Of a stretch of DNA of 64,000 bases, positions 36,288-44,404 are shown in pieces. The notes under the pieces were generated by a model. It had not been told where the DNA came from, did not search any database, and saw nothing but the letters and a program-made list of their open reading frames with translations. Numbering within the stretch: the first letter of the stretch is position 1; each line of letters opens with the position of its first letter. The DNA is from Gordonia sp. PP30 (GTDB lineage: Bacteria > Actinomycetota > Actinomycetes > Mycobacteriales > Mycobacteriaceae), in contig NZ_CP095864.1 of assembly GCF_023100845.1 (NCBI RefSeq), positions 2,046,001 to 2,110,000 on the forward strand, read 5' to 3'. The position numbers were made by a program, and so were the translations under genes.

Positions 36288-36815
36288 ATGAAGCGCTGGA
36301 TGTTTCTCGGGTACCTCGTGGTGGAGATCGCCGCGTTCTGGGCGATGGGGCACTTCCTCGGGTGGGCCTGGGCCATCGTCATCACCATCGCCGCCGGAGC
36401 CGTCGGTTTCGCCGTGCTCGGGCGCCGCGCCCGGGAGATCATCACTGCCGCCCGCACCCCGGCACCCGAAGGCGCCGGCCCCGGCCGGACGCTGACCGAC
36501 TCGGCGCTCTTCGCCGGCGCCGCGCTGCTGACCATCCTCCCGGGCGTGGTCAGCACCCTCCTCGGTCTCATCCTGCTGGCCCCGCCGATTCGCCGGCGTC
36601 TGCGGCCGGTGGTCGCCGCCGCCGCGACGCGCCGCGCGACCGTCTTCGCGCAGCGCGTCACGATCGCCGGGATGACCCCCAACGGCTACGTCGACGGCAC
36701 CGTCGTGGACGACGGCCGCGCCGAGGGCAGCGTGATCGTCGACATGACGGTCCGCAATCCCGACGGCACCATCCGCCACGACCTACCCGCGCTGCCGCCC
36801 GCCAAGGAGTTCTGA
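36288..36815 (+). CDS. fxsA: FxsA-family membrane protein
   Basis: A 175-residue membrane protein with four hydrophobic segments in the first 110 residues and the FxsA landmarks FLGYLVVEIAAFW and LLTILPGVVSTLLGLILLAPP. E. coli FxsA counteracts F-plasmid exclusion of phage T7; the ordinary role in actinobacteria is unknown. GGGAAGG upstream is a ribosome site. The amidohydrolase gene starts 20 bases later. M. tuberculosis has the homologue Rv2053c near ppm1 and rbpA. Confidence 0.88.
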   Translation: MKRWMFLGYLVVEIAAFWAMGHFLGWAWAIVITIAAGAVGFAVLGRRAREIITAARTPAPEGAGPGRTLTDSALFAGAALLTILPGVVSTLLGLILLAPPIRRRLRPVVAAAATRRATVFAQRVTIAGMTPNGYVDGTVVDDGRAEGSVIVDMTVRNPDGTIRHDLPALPPAKEF

Positions 36816-36835
36816 GGCTCTGGAAGACTGACGGG

Positions 36836-38476
36836 GTGACCACGCAGCTCCTCCTCGGCGGCCTCGTCTATTCCTCGCCCGCGGTGCCGGACGCCACCGC
36901 GATGGCGATCACCGACGGCACCATCGTCTGGGTCGGCAGCGACGACGTCGGACGGGCCCTGCACCCGGACGCCGAGGTGGTGGACCTGCGGGGACGGTTC
37001 GTCAGCCCCGGATTCGTCGACTCCCACGTCCACCTCACCGACACCGGTCTCGCGCTGGGCGGGCTCGACCTGTCCGCGGTGCGCAGCCGATCGGAGTGCC
37101 TGCGGGAACTGGCGTCGTACGTGGCCGTCAGCGGGGACGACGTGATCTGGGGCTTCGGCTGGGACGCGTCGGCCTGGGTCGATGCCGGACCGGGCGAGGA
37201 TCAAGCGCCGTCGACCGCCGACCTGGATGCCGTCGCCGGACCGCGGGCGGTCTATCTGGCCCGGATCGACGAGCACTCGGCAGCGGCGTCCTCGGCCCTG
37301 CGGGAGCGGGTCGACGGCCTCGCCGGCGAGCCCGGATACGACCCGCAGGCCCCGCTGATCGCCGACGCCCACCACCGGGTGCGGCGCGCCGCCCGCGCGC
37401 TGATCAGTCCCGAGGGACGTCGCCGCGCCCAAGTGCGCGCCCTCGACCACGCCGCCGCCCACGGGGTGGTGGCCGTGCACGAGAACGGCGGCCCGGACAT
37501 CAGCGGCCTCGACGACTTCCGGTCCCTCGCCGGCCTCGACCACCCCGTGCTGGTCCGCCGCTACTGGGGTCAGCTCACCGGCACCGCCGAGGAGGCCCGC
37601 GCACTCGTCGCCGAGACCGGTGCCGACGCCATCGGCGGCGACCTGTTCGTCGACGGTGCCCTCGGTTCGCACACCGCGCTGCTGAGCGAGCCGTACACCG
37701 ACGATCCGGCGACCCGCGGCGTCGAATACCTCACGCTCGAGGAGATCCGCGCCCACCTGCGCGCCACCACCGAGGCCGGGATCCAGGCCGGGTTCCACGT
37801 GATCGGTGACGAGGCCGCGGCGCTGGTCGCCACCGCCATGGCCGAACTGGCCGACGAACTCGGCACCCCGGCCCTCGCGCGCTGCGCGCACCGTCTGGAG
37901 CACGCCGAGATGGTGACGCCCGAGCAGGCCGAACTGTTCGCGCGCTGCGGCGTCGTCGCCAGCATGCAACCGCTGTTCGACGCCGCCTGGGGTGGCCCGG
38001 GGCAGCTGTACGAGCAGCGGCTGGGTGACCGTGGCACACGGCTCAACGACTTCGCCGCGATCGCGAAAGCCGGTGTGACACTGGCGCTCTCCAGCGATGC
38101 GCCGGTCTGTCCGATCGATCCGTGGGCCACCGTGCGCGCGGCGGCACACCATCATCAGCCCACCAGCGCGATCTCGCCGCGCGCCGCCTTCGCGGCGGCC
38201 ACCCGCGGCGGCTGGCGCGCGGGCGGCGTGAACGACGGGGTCACCGGCACGCTGGTCCCCGGCGCGCCCGCCCACTACGCGGTGTGGGAGGTCGACGAGC
38301 TGGTGGTGGCGGCCTCACACGCCGGGGTGCAGCGGTGGTCCACCGATCCGCGGTCGCGAGTGCCGGCCCTGCCGGACGTCGCGCCCGGCGCTCGCCTTCC
38401 GCAGTGCGTGATGACCGCGGTCGCCGGCACGGTGATCTACTCGCGGGACGAGCCCGAGACGGTGAGCGGCCGGTGA
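36836..38476 (+). CDS. YtcJ-like metal-dependent amidohydrolase
   Basis: A 546-residue amidohydrolase-superfamily protein. The first metal site is FVDSHVHLTD (HxH); later ligands include the His in HVIGDEAAA and in RLEHAEMV, and the Asp in ALSSDAPVCPIDPW. YtcJ-type proteins hydrolyse C-N bonds, but substrates are mostly unknown. GTG 36836 is chosen; the longer open frame overlaps fxsA. The lnt GTG overlaps its stop by four bases, so the hydrolase, lnt and ppm1 form a coupled series. Confidence 0.88.
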   Translation: MTTQLLLGGLVYSSPAVPDATAMAITDGTIVWVGSDDVGRALHPDAEVVDLRGRFVSPGFVDSHVHLTDTGLALGGLDLSAVRSRSECLRELASYVAVSGDDVIWGFGWDASAWVDAGPGEDQAPSTADLDAVAGPRAVYLARIDEHSAAASSALRERVDGLAGEPGYDPQAPLIADAHHRVRRAARALISPEGRRRAQVRALDHAAAHGVVAVHENGGPDISGLDDFRSLAGLDHPVLVRRYWGQLTGTAEEARALVAETGADAIGGDLFVDGALGSHTALLSEPYTDDPATRGVEYLTLEEIRAHLRATTEAGIQAGFHVIGDEAAALVATAMAELADELGTPALARCAHRLEHAEMVTPEQAELFARCGVVASMQPLFDAAWGGPGQLYEQRLGDRGTRLNDFAAIAKAGVTLALSSDAPVCPIDPWATVRAAAHHHQPTSAISPRAAFAAATRGGWRAGGVNDGVTGTLVPGAPAHYAVWEVDELVVAASHAGVQRWSTDPRSRVPALPDVAPGARLPQCVMTAVAGTVIYSRDEPETVSGR

Positions 38477-40092
38477 GGGACCGGTCGTTCTGGCTGCGGG
38501 AACTCGTCGCCGCCGGGGCCGGAGTGCTGCTGTACCTGGCGTTCCCGCCGATCGGGCTCTGGCTGCTCGCACCGGTCGGCCTGGGGCTGCTCTACGCCTG
38601 CCTGACGCTGGGCCGCCCGGGGCCGAAGCTGGGCGCGCTCACCGGATTCGTGTTCGGGCTGGGCTTCTTCCTGCCGCTGCTGCCGTGGATCGGCGTCTAC
38701 GTCGGCGCGCTGCCGTGGATCGCGCTGGCGGTGGTGTGCGCCGGCTATCTCGCGCTGTTCGGCGCGATCGCGACGGTCACCATGCGCCGCCGCGGCCCGC
38801 GCTGGACCTTCGGTTCGGCCGGCACCGGCTCGGAACTGTCGGTCGCCGCGCCGCTCTGGTTCGCGCTGTGCTGGACCGCCGTGGAGTGGCTGCGATCGTC
38901 GTTCCCCTTCGGCGGATTCCCTTGGGGCGCCGCCGCTTTCAGTCAGACCGAGGGCTTCTTCCTGCCCTTCGCGCGCTGGTTCGGGGTGCCCGGGTTGTCG
39001 TTCATCCTGGCGCTGACCGGTGCGGGCGTCGCGGCCGTGGTGATCGCCCTGGCCGGTCGTCGTATCGCCCCCGCCGCGGTGGCCTGCGCGCTCGTGCCGC
39101 TCGCGCTCGCCGGGACCGCGCTGGGCACGGCGCCGTCGCCCACCGGCGGCAAGACACTCGAGGTGGCGGCGATCCAGGGCAACGTGCCGCGCCTCGGTCT
39201 GGAGTTCAACGAACAACGACGTGCCGTTCTCGACAACCACTTCCGCGAGACCCTGAAGCTGGCCGAGGATGTCGACGCCGGACGACGCCCGCGCCCGCAG
39301 GTGGTGCTGTGGCCGGAGAACGCGTCGGACATCTCGCCACTGGACAACCCCGACGCCGCCCGGGAGATCCGCGCCGCCGTGAGCGCCACCGGCGTGCCGA
39401 TCGTCTTCGGCACGCTCCTGGTCGGCGACGATGACCGGCCCACCAACTCGGTGCTGGTCTGGGGCGTCGAACCCGGCGGTCTCGGCGCGCCGGCGCCGTC
39501 GGCCCGATACGACAAGCACATCGTCCAGCCGTTCGGGGAGTACCTGCCGTGGCGGAGCTTCTTCTCGATGTTCTCGTCGTACGCCGACATGGCCGGCAAC
39601 TTCCGGGCCGGCACCGGACGGTCGGTGCTGCCCGTGCAGACGAACGACGGCCGCGTGCTCCTCGGGGTATCGACGTGCTGGGAGGTGGCCTTCGACCGGT
39701 CGCCGCGCCGGGCGGTGCGCGAGGGCGCGCAACTGCTGTTCGTGCCGACCAACAACGCGACCTTCGGCAAGACCCACATGACCTACCAGCAACTCGCGAT
39801 GTCACAGGTCCGGGCGGTCGAGACCGATCGCGCCGTCGCCGTCGCCGCGACCAGCGGCGTCAGCGCCCTCATCGCCCCGGACGGGCGGGTGCTGACCAAC
39901 AGTGAGATCTTCACCCCGGCGATCCTGCAGGCGGCCCTGCCGCTGCGCACCGGGGAGACGCTCGCGGTGCGTCTCGGTGTCTGGCCTCAGGTGATTGCCC
40001 TGCTTGCCACACTCGCCGGATTTTTGTCCGCGCTGGCCAGACCGACTAGGTTCTATACGTTGCCGGATAGGAAGACGAGGGGACAAGCATGA
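38473..40092 (+). CDS. lnt: Apolipoprotein N-acyltransferase
   Basis: Lnt adds the third acyl chain to the N-terminal cysteine of lipoproteins in the membrane. The 539-residue protein has about eight membrane segments in two groups and a nitrilase-like periplasmic domain with the catalytic triad E282 (WPENASD), K348 ([14 protein letters not shown]) and C402 ([10 protein letters not shown]). GTG 38473 overlaps the amidohydrolase stop, and its own stop overlaps the ppm1 ATG. In M. tuberculosis the lnt and ppm1 activities are fused in one protein (Rv2051c); here they are separate. Confidence 0.95.
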   Translation: MRDRSFWLRELVAAGAGVLLYLAFPPIGLWLLAPVGLGLLYACLTLGRPGPKLGALTGFVFGLGFFLPLLPWIGVYVGALPWIALAVVCAGYLALFGAIATVTMRRRGPRWTFGSAGTGSELSVAAPLWFALCWTAVEWLRSSFPFGGFPWGAAAFSQTEGFFLPFARWFGVPGLSFILALTGAGVAAVVIALAGRRIAPAAVACALVPLALAGTALGTAPSPTGGKTLEVAAIQGNVPRLGLEFNEQRRAVLDNHFRETLKLAEDVDAGRRPRPQVVLWPENASDISPLDNPDAAREIRAAVSATGVPIVFGTLLVGDDDRPTNSVLVWGVEPGGLGAPAPSARYDKHIVQPFGEYLPWRSFFSMFSSYADMAGNFRAGTGRSVLPVQTNDGRVLLGVSTCWEVAFDRSPRRAVREGAQLLFVPTNNATFGKTHMTYQQLAMSQVRAVETDRAVAVAATSGVSALIAPDGRVLTNSEIFTPAILQAALPLRTGETLAVRLGVWPQVIALLATLAGFLSALARPTRFYTLPDRKTRGQA

Positions 40093-40892
40093 CGAGTACG
40101 GAGCAGATCGTCGGCCCACAGGGTGCCGGCGGCCTCGTCGTGATCCCGACGTTCAACGAGAAGGACAACCTGCCGATCATCGTCGGGCGGCTCCTCGGCG
40201 CCCTGCCCGACATCCATGTCCTGGTGGTCGACGATTCCAGCCCGGACGGCACCGGTGAGATCGCCGAGAAGCTCGCGGCCGAGGATGCGGCCCGCTCGCA
40301 GGCTCCCGGCGCCGCGGCCGAGGACGCGGCCGGTCGCATCCACGTCATGCACCGGACCGTGAAGGACGGCCTCGGCAAGGCCTACCTGGCCGGATTCGCC
40401 TGGGGTCTGGACCGCGACTACCCGGTGATCGTCGAAATGGACGCCGACGGCAGCCACGCCCCGGAACAGCTGTCGCGGCTGCTGGACGGCATCAACGGTG
40501 GCGCCGACCTGGTGATCGGCTCGCGGTACGTGCCCGGTGGTGAACTGGTCAACTGGCCCAAGCGCCGCGAGATCCTGTCCAAGGGCGCCAACACCTATGC
40601 CCGACTCGCCCTGGGCAGTTCGATCCGCGACATCACCGCCGGCTACCGTGCGTACCGCGCCGAGGTGCTGCGGGCCATCGGGCTCGACGACGTCGAGTCC
40701 GCCGGCTACTGCTTCCAGATCGACCTCGCCTGGCGCGCCCTGCAACACGGATTCACCGTCCGGGAGGTGCCGATCACCTTCACCGAGCGGGAGATCGGCG
40801 AGTCGAAGATGGACGGCGGCGTGATCGCCGAGTCATTCATCAACGTCGCCCGCTGGGGCTGGCAGGGCCGCACCGCACGCTTCCGGAAGTAG
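40089..40892 (+). CDS. ppm1: Polyprenol monophosphomannose synthase
   Basis: Ppm1 transfers mannose from GDP-mannose to polyprenol phosphate, supplying PPM for lipomannan, lipoarabinomannan and protein mannosylation. The 267-residue GT2 glycosyltransferase has [14 protein letters not shown], the nucleotide-binding [12 protein letters not shown], the DxD-type [12 protein letters not shown] and SRYVPGG. The insert between residues 55 and 80 is Ala-rich and longer than in many homologues. It corresponds to domain 2 of the fused mycobacterial enzyme. A strong hairpin follows 50 bases after the stop. Confidence 0.93.
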   Translation: MTSTEQIVGPQGAGGLVVIPTFNEKDNLPIIVGRLLGALPDIHVLVVDDSSPDGTGEIAEKLAAEDAARSQAPGAAAEDAAGRIHVMHRTVKDGLGKAYLAGFAWGLDRDYPVIVEMDADGSHAPEQLSRLLDGINGGADLVIGSRYVPGGELVNWPKRREILSKGANTYARLALGSSIRDITAGYRAYRAEVLRAIGLDDVESAGYCFQIDLAWRALQHGFTVREVPITFTEREIGESKMDGGVIAESFINVARWGWQGRTARFRK

Positions 40893-40941
40893 CGGCCCGC
40901 CGTCGCATCCCCGCCGGCCGACACCGAGCCTTCGCCCGACC

Positions 40942-40982
40942 ACGACTGGCGGCTCCGGAATCATTCCGGAGCCGCCAGTCGT
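40942..40982. terminator. Bidirectional-type hairpin downstream of ppm1, formerly shared with rbpA
   Basis: Perfect 19-base arms (40942-40960 and 40964-40982) around TCA, GC-rich, without a T-run. Removing the IS element and one copy of the target duplication would place it about 16 bases beyond the rbpA stop codon, so it probably once ended both transcripts. Confidence 0.75.
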
Positions 40983-41003
40983 CATGCCGTCTGTCGCGCT
41001 AGG

Positions 41004-42096
41004 TGTACTTCCCCGACACGTTGTGAACATCTGAGGTGAAGTGAAGACCTCCGGGCAGGATGTGGGTTACCACACTGACATCAAGCCACGGAGGTCTTCA
41101 TGGTCCACGCTAACGCACCCTTGACGCCGGAGGGCAGACGACGCCTGGCGGTGCTGATCGTCGAGGACGGTTGGCCGCTGCGGCGGGCCGCGCAACGGTT
41201 CCAGGTCTCCCCGGCCACGGCCAAGCGGTGGGCCGACCGGTACCGCGCCGGCCAGGAGCTGACCGACCGTAGTTCCCGTCCCAGGACCTGTCCGGCGCGT
41301 CTGGACCGGCGAACCGAGCGGAGGATCATCGGCCTGCGGTTCACCCGCCGCTGGGGACCACACCGCATCGCCTACCACCTGCGGCTTCCGCGTTCGACCG
41401 TGGGCAGAGTCCTGACTCGATACCGGATGCCGCCGCTGGCGCACCTGGACCAGGCCACCGGGCTGCCGGTGCGCCGGCCCACGCCCAAGAGGTACGAAGT
41501 CGACCGTCCCGGCCGGCTGGTCCATGTCGACATCAAGAAACTCGGCCGAATCCCTGACGGCGGCGGATGGCGGGTCCATGGACGCGGCTCGGCCCAGGAC
41601 CTCAGAGCCGGGCGGCACCGTGACCAGGCTGCCCGCGGCGGCGCAGCAGGATCGCGGGGCTACCGGTACCTGCACCACGCCGTCGATGACCACTCGCGCG
41701 TGGCGTATTCGGAGATCCTCGATGACGAACGTAAGGAGACCGCGGCAGGGTTCTGGGAACGGGCCAACGCGTTCTTCGCCGAGATCGGAGTCACCGTGAC
41801 CGCGGTGATGACCGATAACGGATCCTGCTACCGCTCGCGTGTGTTCGCCGCGGCCCTGGGCCCGAGTATCAAGCACAAGCGGACCAGGCCGTACCGGCCC
41901 CAGACCAACGGGAAAGTCGAACGCTTCAACCGGACGCTGGCCGCCGAATGGGCCTACGCCGCCCCGTACACCAGTGACACCGAACGCGCAGCGGCCTACC
42001 AGCACTGGCTGCACCACTACAATCACCACCGACCCCACACCGGGATCGGTGGCCTCGTCCCCTCAGCCCGCGTTCACAACCTCACGGGGAAGTACA
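41004..42096 (+). mobile_element. IS481-type insertion sequence with 6-bp target duplication
   Basis: The 1093-base element has imperfect 25-base terminal inverted repeats (41004-41028 and 42072-42096): outer TGTACTTCCCCG and inner TTGTGAAC are identical, with three mismatches between. It is flanked by the direct repeat GCTAGG (40998-41003 and 42097-42102). It holds one intact transposase gene. The sharp ends and perfect target duplication suggest a recent insertion. Confidence 0.95.
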
Positions 42097-42101
42097 GCTA
42101 G
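41100..42101 (+). CDS. IS481-family DDE transposase
   Basis: A 333-residue transposase with an N-terminal helix-turn-helix (PLRRAAQRFQVSPATAKRWADR, about residues 25-46, read in parts) and an rve-type integrase core. The DDE residues are in LVHVDIKKLG, VMTDNGSCYRS and KVERFNRTL. The C-terminal HHRPHTGIGG is typical. The frame is complete. Its TAG stop (42099-42101) is not encoded by the element: it comes from the GCTAGG target duplication. Confidence 0.95.
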   Translation: MVHANAPLTPEGRRRLAVLIVEDGWPLRRAAQRFQVSPATAKRWADRYRAGQELTDRSSRPRTCPARLDRRTERRIIGLRFTRRWGPHRIAYHLRLPRSTVGRVLTRYRMPPLAHLDQATGLPVRRPTPKRYEVDRPGRLVHVDIKKLGRIPDGGGWRVHGRGSAQDLRAGRHRDQAARGGAAGSRGYRYLHHAVDDHSRVAYSEILDDERKETAAGFWERANAFFAEIGVTVTAVMTDNGSCYRSRVFAAALGPSIKHKRTRPYRPQTNGKVERFNRTLAAEWAYAAPYTSDTERAAAYQHWLHHYNHHRPHTGIGGLVPSARVHNLTGKYS

Positions 42102-42442
42102 GCGGTGCCGCCGCGGCGGCGCGTCTTCAGCAGATCCAGGCGCTCGGTGAGCAGGACCTCCAGCTCCTCCTCGGAGCGGCGCTCGAGCAGCATGTCCCAG
42201 TGCGTGCGCGGGGGCTTCACCTTCTTCTCCTCCGGCTCGGCGCCCTCGAGGATGGTGCCCTCCATACCGTTCTTGCACGGCCAGGTGCCGGGCACCTCGG
42301 CATCGTCGGCGAACGGAATGTCGAAGATCTCGCCGTTGTCGGTGCGGTACTGGACGATGCGGCGGGGTGCGAGGTCGTGATCGCGGTCGGTCTCGTAGCT
42401 CACCGCGCCCAAACGGCTTCCGCGGAGTACTCGATCAGCCAT
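42098..42442 (-). CDS. rbpA: RNA polymerase-binding protein RbpA
   Basis: RbpA binds RNA polymerase and principal sigma factors in actinobacteria, stabilising the open promoter complex; it is essential in M. tuberculosis (Rv2050). The 114-residue protein has MADRVLRGSRLGAVSYETDRD at the start (21 positions, read in parts), the core barrel with FDIPFADDAEVP and TWPCKNGMEG, and the sigma-interacting C-terminal HWDMLLERRSEEELE. The TAG stop lies inside the target duplication of the IS element, so the protein is intact, but its downstream sequence is now the IS. Confidence 0.96.
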   Translation of the reverse strand: MADRVLRGSRLGAVSYETDRDHDLAPRRIVQYRTDNGEIFDIPFADDAEVPGTWPCKNGMEGTILEGAEPEEKKVKPPRTHWDMLLERRSEEELEVLLTERLDLLKTRRRGGTA

Positions 42443-42497
42443 GTAGCCCCATTTCTCTCATGGTCAGGGTTTCTTCTTACTTCAGGTCAACAGAACC

Positions 42498-42503
42498 ATC
42501 TTA
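42498..42503 (-). promoter_or_regulatory. Candidate -10 box for rbpA
   Basis: TAAGAT on the minus strand, followed by a leader of about 50 bases to the ATG at 42442. No clear -35 element is seen at 17-18 bases. It lies close to the divergent -10 box of the small zinc-ribbon gene. Confidence 0.35.
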
Positions 42504-42534
42504 CGCGTCCGGAACGATCCGGGCAGGCGCGCGG

Positions 42535-42547
42535 TAGGGTCGCACCC
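42535..42547 (+). promoter_or_regulatory. Leaderless-type promoter of the zinc-ribbon gene
   Basis: TAGGGT (42535-42540), seven bases, then GTG 42548. It sets the start against a longer frame overlapping rbpA. Confidence 0.55.
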
Positions 42548-42895
42548 GTGACCGAAACCGCCGAGCGATCCGGCCGCCGCCGTCCGTACGCGTGCGCGTG
42601 GTGCGGACGGGAGATGGTCGACTCCGCGACCGGACGACGCCGCAAGTACTGCAAGCGCTCGTGCCGGCAGCGCGCCTACGAACAGAGAACGCTCACCGAG
42701 GGCACGGCTATTCCCGGCGACGCGCTGATCCTCTCGCCCGACGAGGTCACCGCGCTCGGCGACCGGATGTTCGCGCTGCGCTGCGCCGCCGAAGACCTGG
42801 ACACGGCGCTGCGCGAAGGCGAGGAGCCGGCCGTCGTCGCACAGATGTCCGCCGAGCTGGTGCGGCTGGCCCGGGAGGCCGAGCGTCTCCGGTGA
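42548..42895 (+). CDS. Small zinc-ribbon-like protein divergent from rbpA
   Basis: A 115-residue hypothetical protein. Residues about 12-45 contain CAWCGREM and RKYCKRSCRQRAYEQR, a four-cysteine arrangement resembling CGNR-type or treble-clef zinc fingers with a basic tail, so nucleic-acid binding is possible. The C-terminal 60 residues are predicted helical. It is divergent from rbpA, a general transcription factor, and upstream of the cyclase gene. No function is assigned. Confidence 0.7.
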   Translation: MTETAERSGRRRPYACAWCGREMVDSATGRRRKYCKRSCRQRAYEQRTLTEGTAIPGDALILSPDEVTALGDRMFALRCAAEDLDTALREGEEPAVVAQMSAELVRLAREAERLR

Positions 42896-42913
42896 TCGCG
42901 CCGGGTCCTGAAC

Positions 42914-42926
42914 TACAGTGAGTCGT
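42914..42926 (+). promoter_or_regulatory. Leaderless-type promoter of the cyclase gene
   Basis: TACAGT (42914-42919), seven bases, then GTG 42927, in frame with the cyclase. It argues against the longer GTG 42918 start, which lies inside the -10 box. Confidence 0.55.
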
Positions 42927-43781
42927 GTGAACCCACCCGCGGACCGCGATGCGAATGTTCCCGGCGATGCCGTGGTCCCCGCCCGCGAGCCGGCCGCCAC
43001 GCCGCTGCAGCGGGCCGGGGTGCTGCTGGCCCGGACCGACGCGAGTGCCCCGATGGTGCGGGCCGCGCAGTTCGCCCGGAAACTGGTGCCGCCCGAGCAG
43101 GTCGCGCGTGGACACTCGACGACGCTGGACCGGCTCGCGCGGGCGGTGGAGGACGTCAACGCCGACCGGCCGAGCGCGGTGCGCGAACTCGGCCTGGCGA
43201 CGGTGGGCGTCTGGCAGGCGCTGAGCGGGCGGCGCGCGCCCGATCCCGCCGAGCCGACCGAGGTGACGATCCTGTTCACCGATCTGGTCGACTTCTCGCG
43301 GTGGGCACTGAACGCGGGCGACGATCAGGTCCTGCGGCTGATGCAAGAGGTGAACGACGTGTGCGAGCGCGTGGTCGTCGCGCACTGCGGTCAGGTGGTC
43401 AAGACGCTCGGCGACGGCATGATGGCGGTCTTCGCCGACGGCGCCGAGGCCATCGAGGCGGCCCACGAGGCCACCGACGCGGTCAGTGCGATCCAGGTCG
43501 AGTCGTACCGGCCCGCGCTGCGCGCCGGGGTGCACACCGGTACACCGCGGGCCGTCGGCGACGATTTCCTCGGCGTCGACGTCAACATCGCGGCCCGGGT
43601 CTGCGCCGCGGCCGGCGCCGGGGAGGTGTACGCCAGCGGGCCGACGCTGGAACTCGCCGGTGTCGAGAACTACGCGGTCAAGCGCCGGCGGTTCAAGGCG
43701 AAGGGTGTCCCGAAAGACCTGAAGGTGTATCGCGTGATCCCGCGATATGACACTGATCACACCGGGCTCGCCGGGACGTGA
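42927..43781 (+). CDS. Class III adenylate cyclase
   Basis: A 284-residue protein with an N-terminal helical region (about residues 1-110) and a class III cyclase domain. Metal-binding aspartates are in ILFTDLVDFSRW and KTLGDGMMAVF; the Lys in VVKTLGDG and Asp in LGVDVNIAARV are the pattern that selects ATP over GTP. The transition-state Asn is in NIAAR. No membrane or receptor segment is visible, so the stimulus is unknown. GTG 42927 is supported by the promoter spacing. A small Cys-containing gene overlaps its stop by four bases. Confidence 0.9.
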   Translation: MNPPADRDANVPGDAVVPAREPAATPLQRAGVLLARTDASAPMVRAAQFARKLVPPEQVARGHSTTLDRLARAVEDVNADRPSAVRELGLATVGVWQALSGRRAPDPAEPTEVTILFTDLVDFSRWALNAGDDQVLRLMQEVNDVCERVVVAHCGQVVKTLGDGMMAVFADGAEAIEAAHEATDAVSAIQVESYRPALRAGVHTGTPRAVGDDFLGVDVNIAARVCAAAGAGEVYASGPTLELAGVENYAVKRRRFKAKGVPKDLKVYRVIPRYDTDHTGLAGT

Positions 43782-44053
43782 ACGGCGGGTTCGGCGACGA
43801 CGAGCTCGAGGCCTTCTACGCCGAGATCGAGCGCGCGACGGCCGCCCGCCACGCCCCGCGCCGCAAGCGGGAACGCCCGGTGAACTACGAGCCGCCGATC
43901 TGTCCGACCCCGGAGAAGATCGCCTATCCTTCGCTGGCCGCCGTCACCGGCGCGATCCTGGCCCTCTCCGCGGGTGCACGCCGCCCACCGACGCTGAGTT
44001 GCTACGAATGCTCGTGCGGTGCGTGGCATCTGACCAGGTCACGGCGCCGCTAG
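43778..44053 (+). CDS. Hypothetical protein coupled to the cyclase gene
   Basis: A 91-residue protein starting at GTG 43778, which overlaps the cyclase stop (GTGA). The first half is charged (DDELEAFYAEIERATAAR), the middle carries EPPICPTPEKIAYPS and the end has CYECSCGAWHLTR, a cysteine/histidine cluster that could bind a metal. I do not recognise the family. The overlap implies coupled translation with the cyclase. A strong hairpin follows six bases after the stop. Confidence 0.65.
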   Translation: MNGGFGDDELEAFYAEIERATAARHAPRRKRERPVNYEPPICPTPEKIAYPSLAAVTGAILALSAGARRPPTLSCYECSCGAWHLTRSRRR

Positions 44054-44058
44054 ATGCA

Positions 44059-44089
44059 CGAGAGCCCCGGCCGGCGGCCGGGGCTCTCG
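44059..44089 (+). terminator. GC hairpin terminator after the cyclase unit
   Basis: Perfect 14-base arms CGAGAGCCCCGGCC and its complement around three bases, six bases after the stop codon. There is no T-run, as is common in high-GC actinobacteria. Confidence 0.75.
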
Positions 44090-44105
44090 CTACATGTGGG
44101 GCGTA

Positions 44106-44261
44106 TCAGGAACGGCGTCCCGCGCTGCCGAGAACGGCGACGGGCGTGTGCGCGACCTGCATGTTCAGCCGGTCGGCGGCGCTCATGTGCATACGCTGAT
44201 TCAGGCGGCGCGTGATGCCACGCACCCTCGACGACAGATCGGGACTGGTGCGATTGCGCAT
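44106..44261 (-). CDS. 51-residue basic protein with strong ribosome site
   Basis: Starts at ATG 44261 after AAAGGAGGAGG, one of the strongest Shine-Dalgarno sites in the window. The product begins MRNRTSPDLSSRVRG, is rich in Arg/Ser/Met with no membrane segment, and ends GSAGRRS. The longer frame to 44348 runs through promoter-like DNA and is rejected. A -35/-10 pair lies upstream. I do not recognise it; the signals suggest a real, well-expressed small protein. Confidence 0.65.
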   Translation of the reverse strand: MRNRTSPDLSSRVRGITRRLNQRMHMSAADRLNMQVAHTPVAVLGSAGRRS

Positions 44262-44297
44262 ATCGTCCTCCTCCTTTGATCGTTTACTGTCCTCCCT

Positions 44298-44326
44298 TTT
44301 GTAACCATCCGGCAAGGTCAAGTCAA
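44298..44326 (-). promoter_or_regulatory. Sigma-70-type promoter for the 51-residue gene
   Basis: On the minus strand TTGACT (44326-44321), a 17-base spacer and TACAAA (44303-44298). A second TTGACC overlaps the spacer. The region is markedly AT-richer than its surroundings. Confidence 0.6.
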
Positions 44327-44404
44327 GCTGCGTTGCCCGCGTGTTCACTTTTCGTTCACCTTGACGGGCGGGGGTTCACCCGGTCGCGACCCCGGCCGCC
44401 CGGA

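Noticed and set aside
44262..44348. Longer start for the 51-residue protein
   Set aside because: These codons would pass through the -10 box and the Shine-Dalgarno site of the shorter gene.
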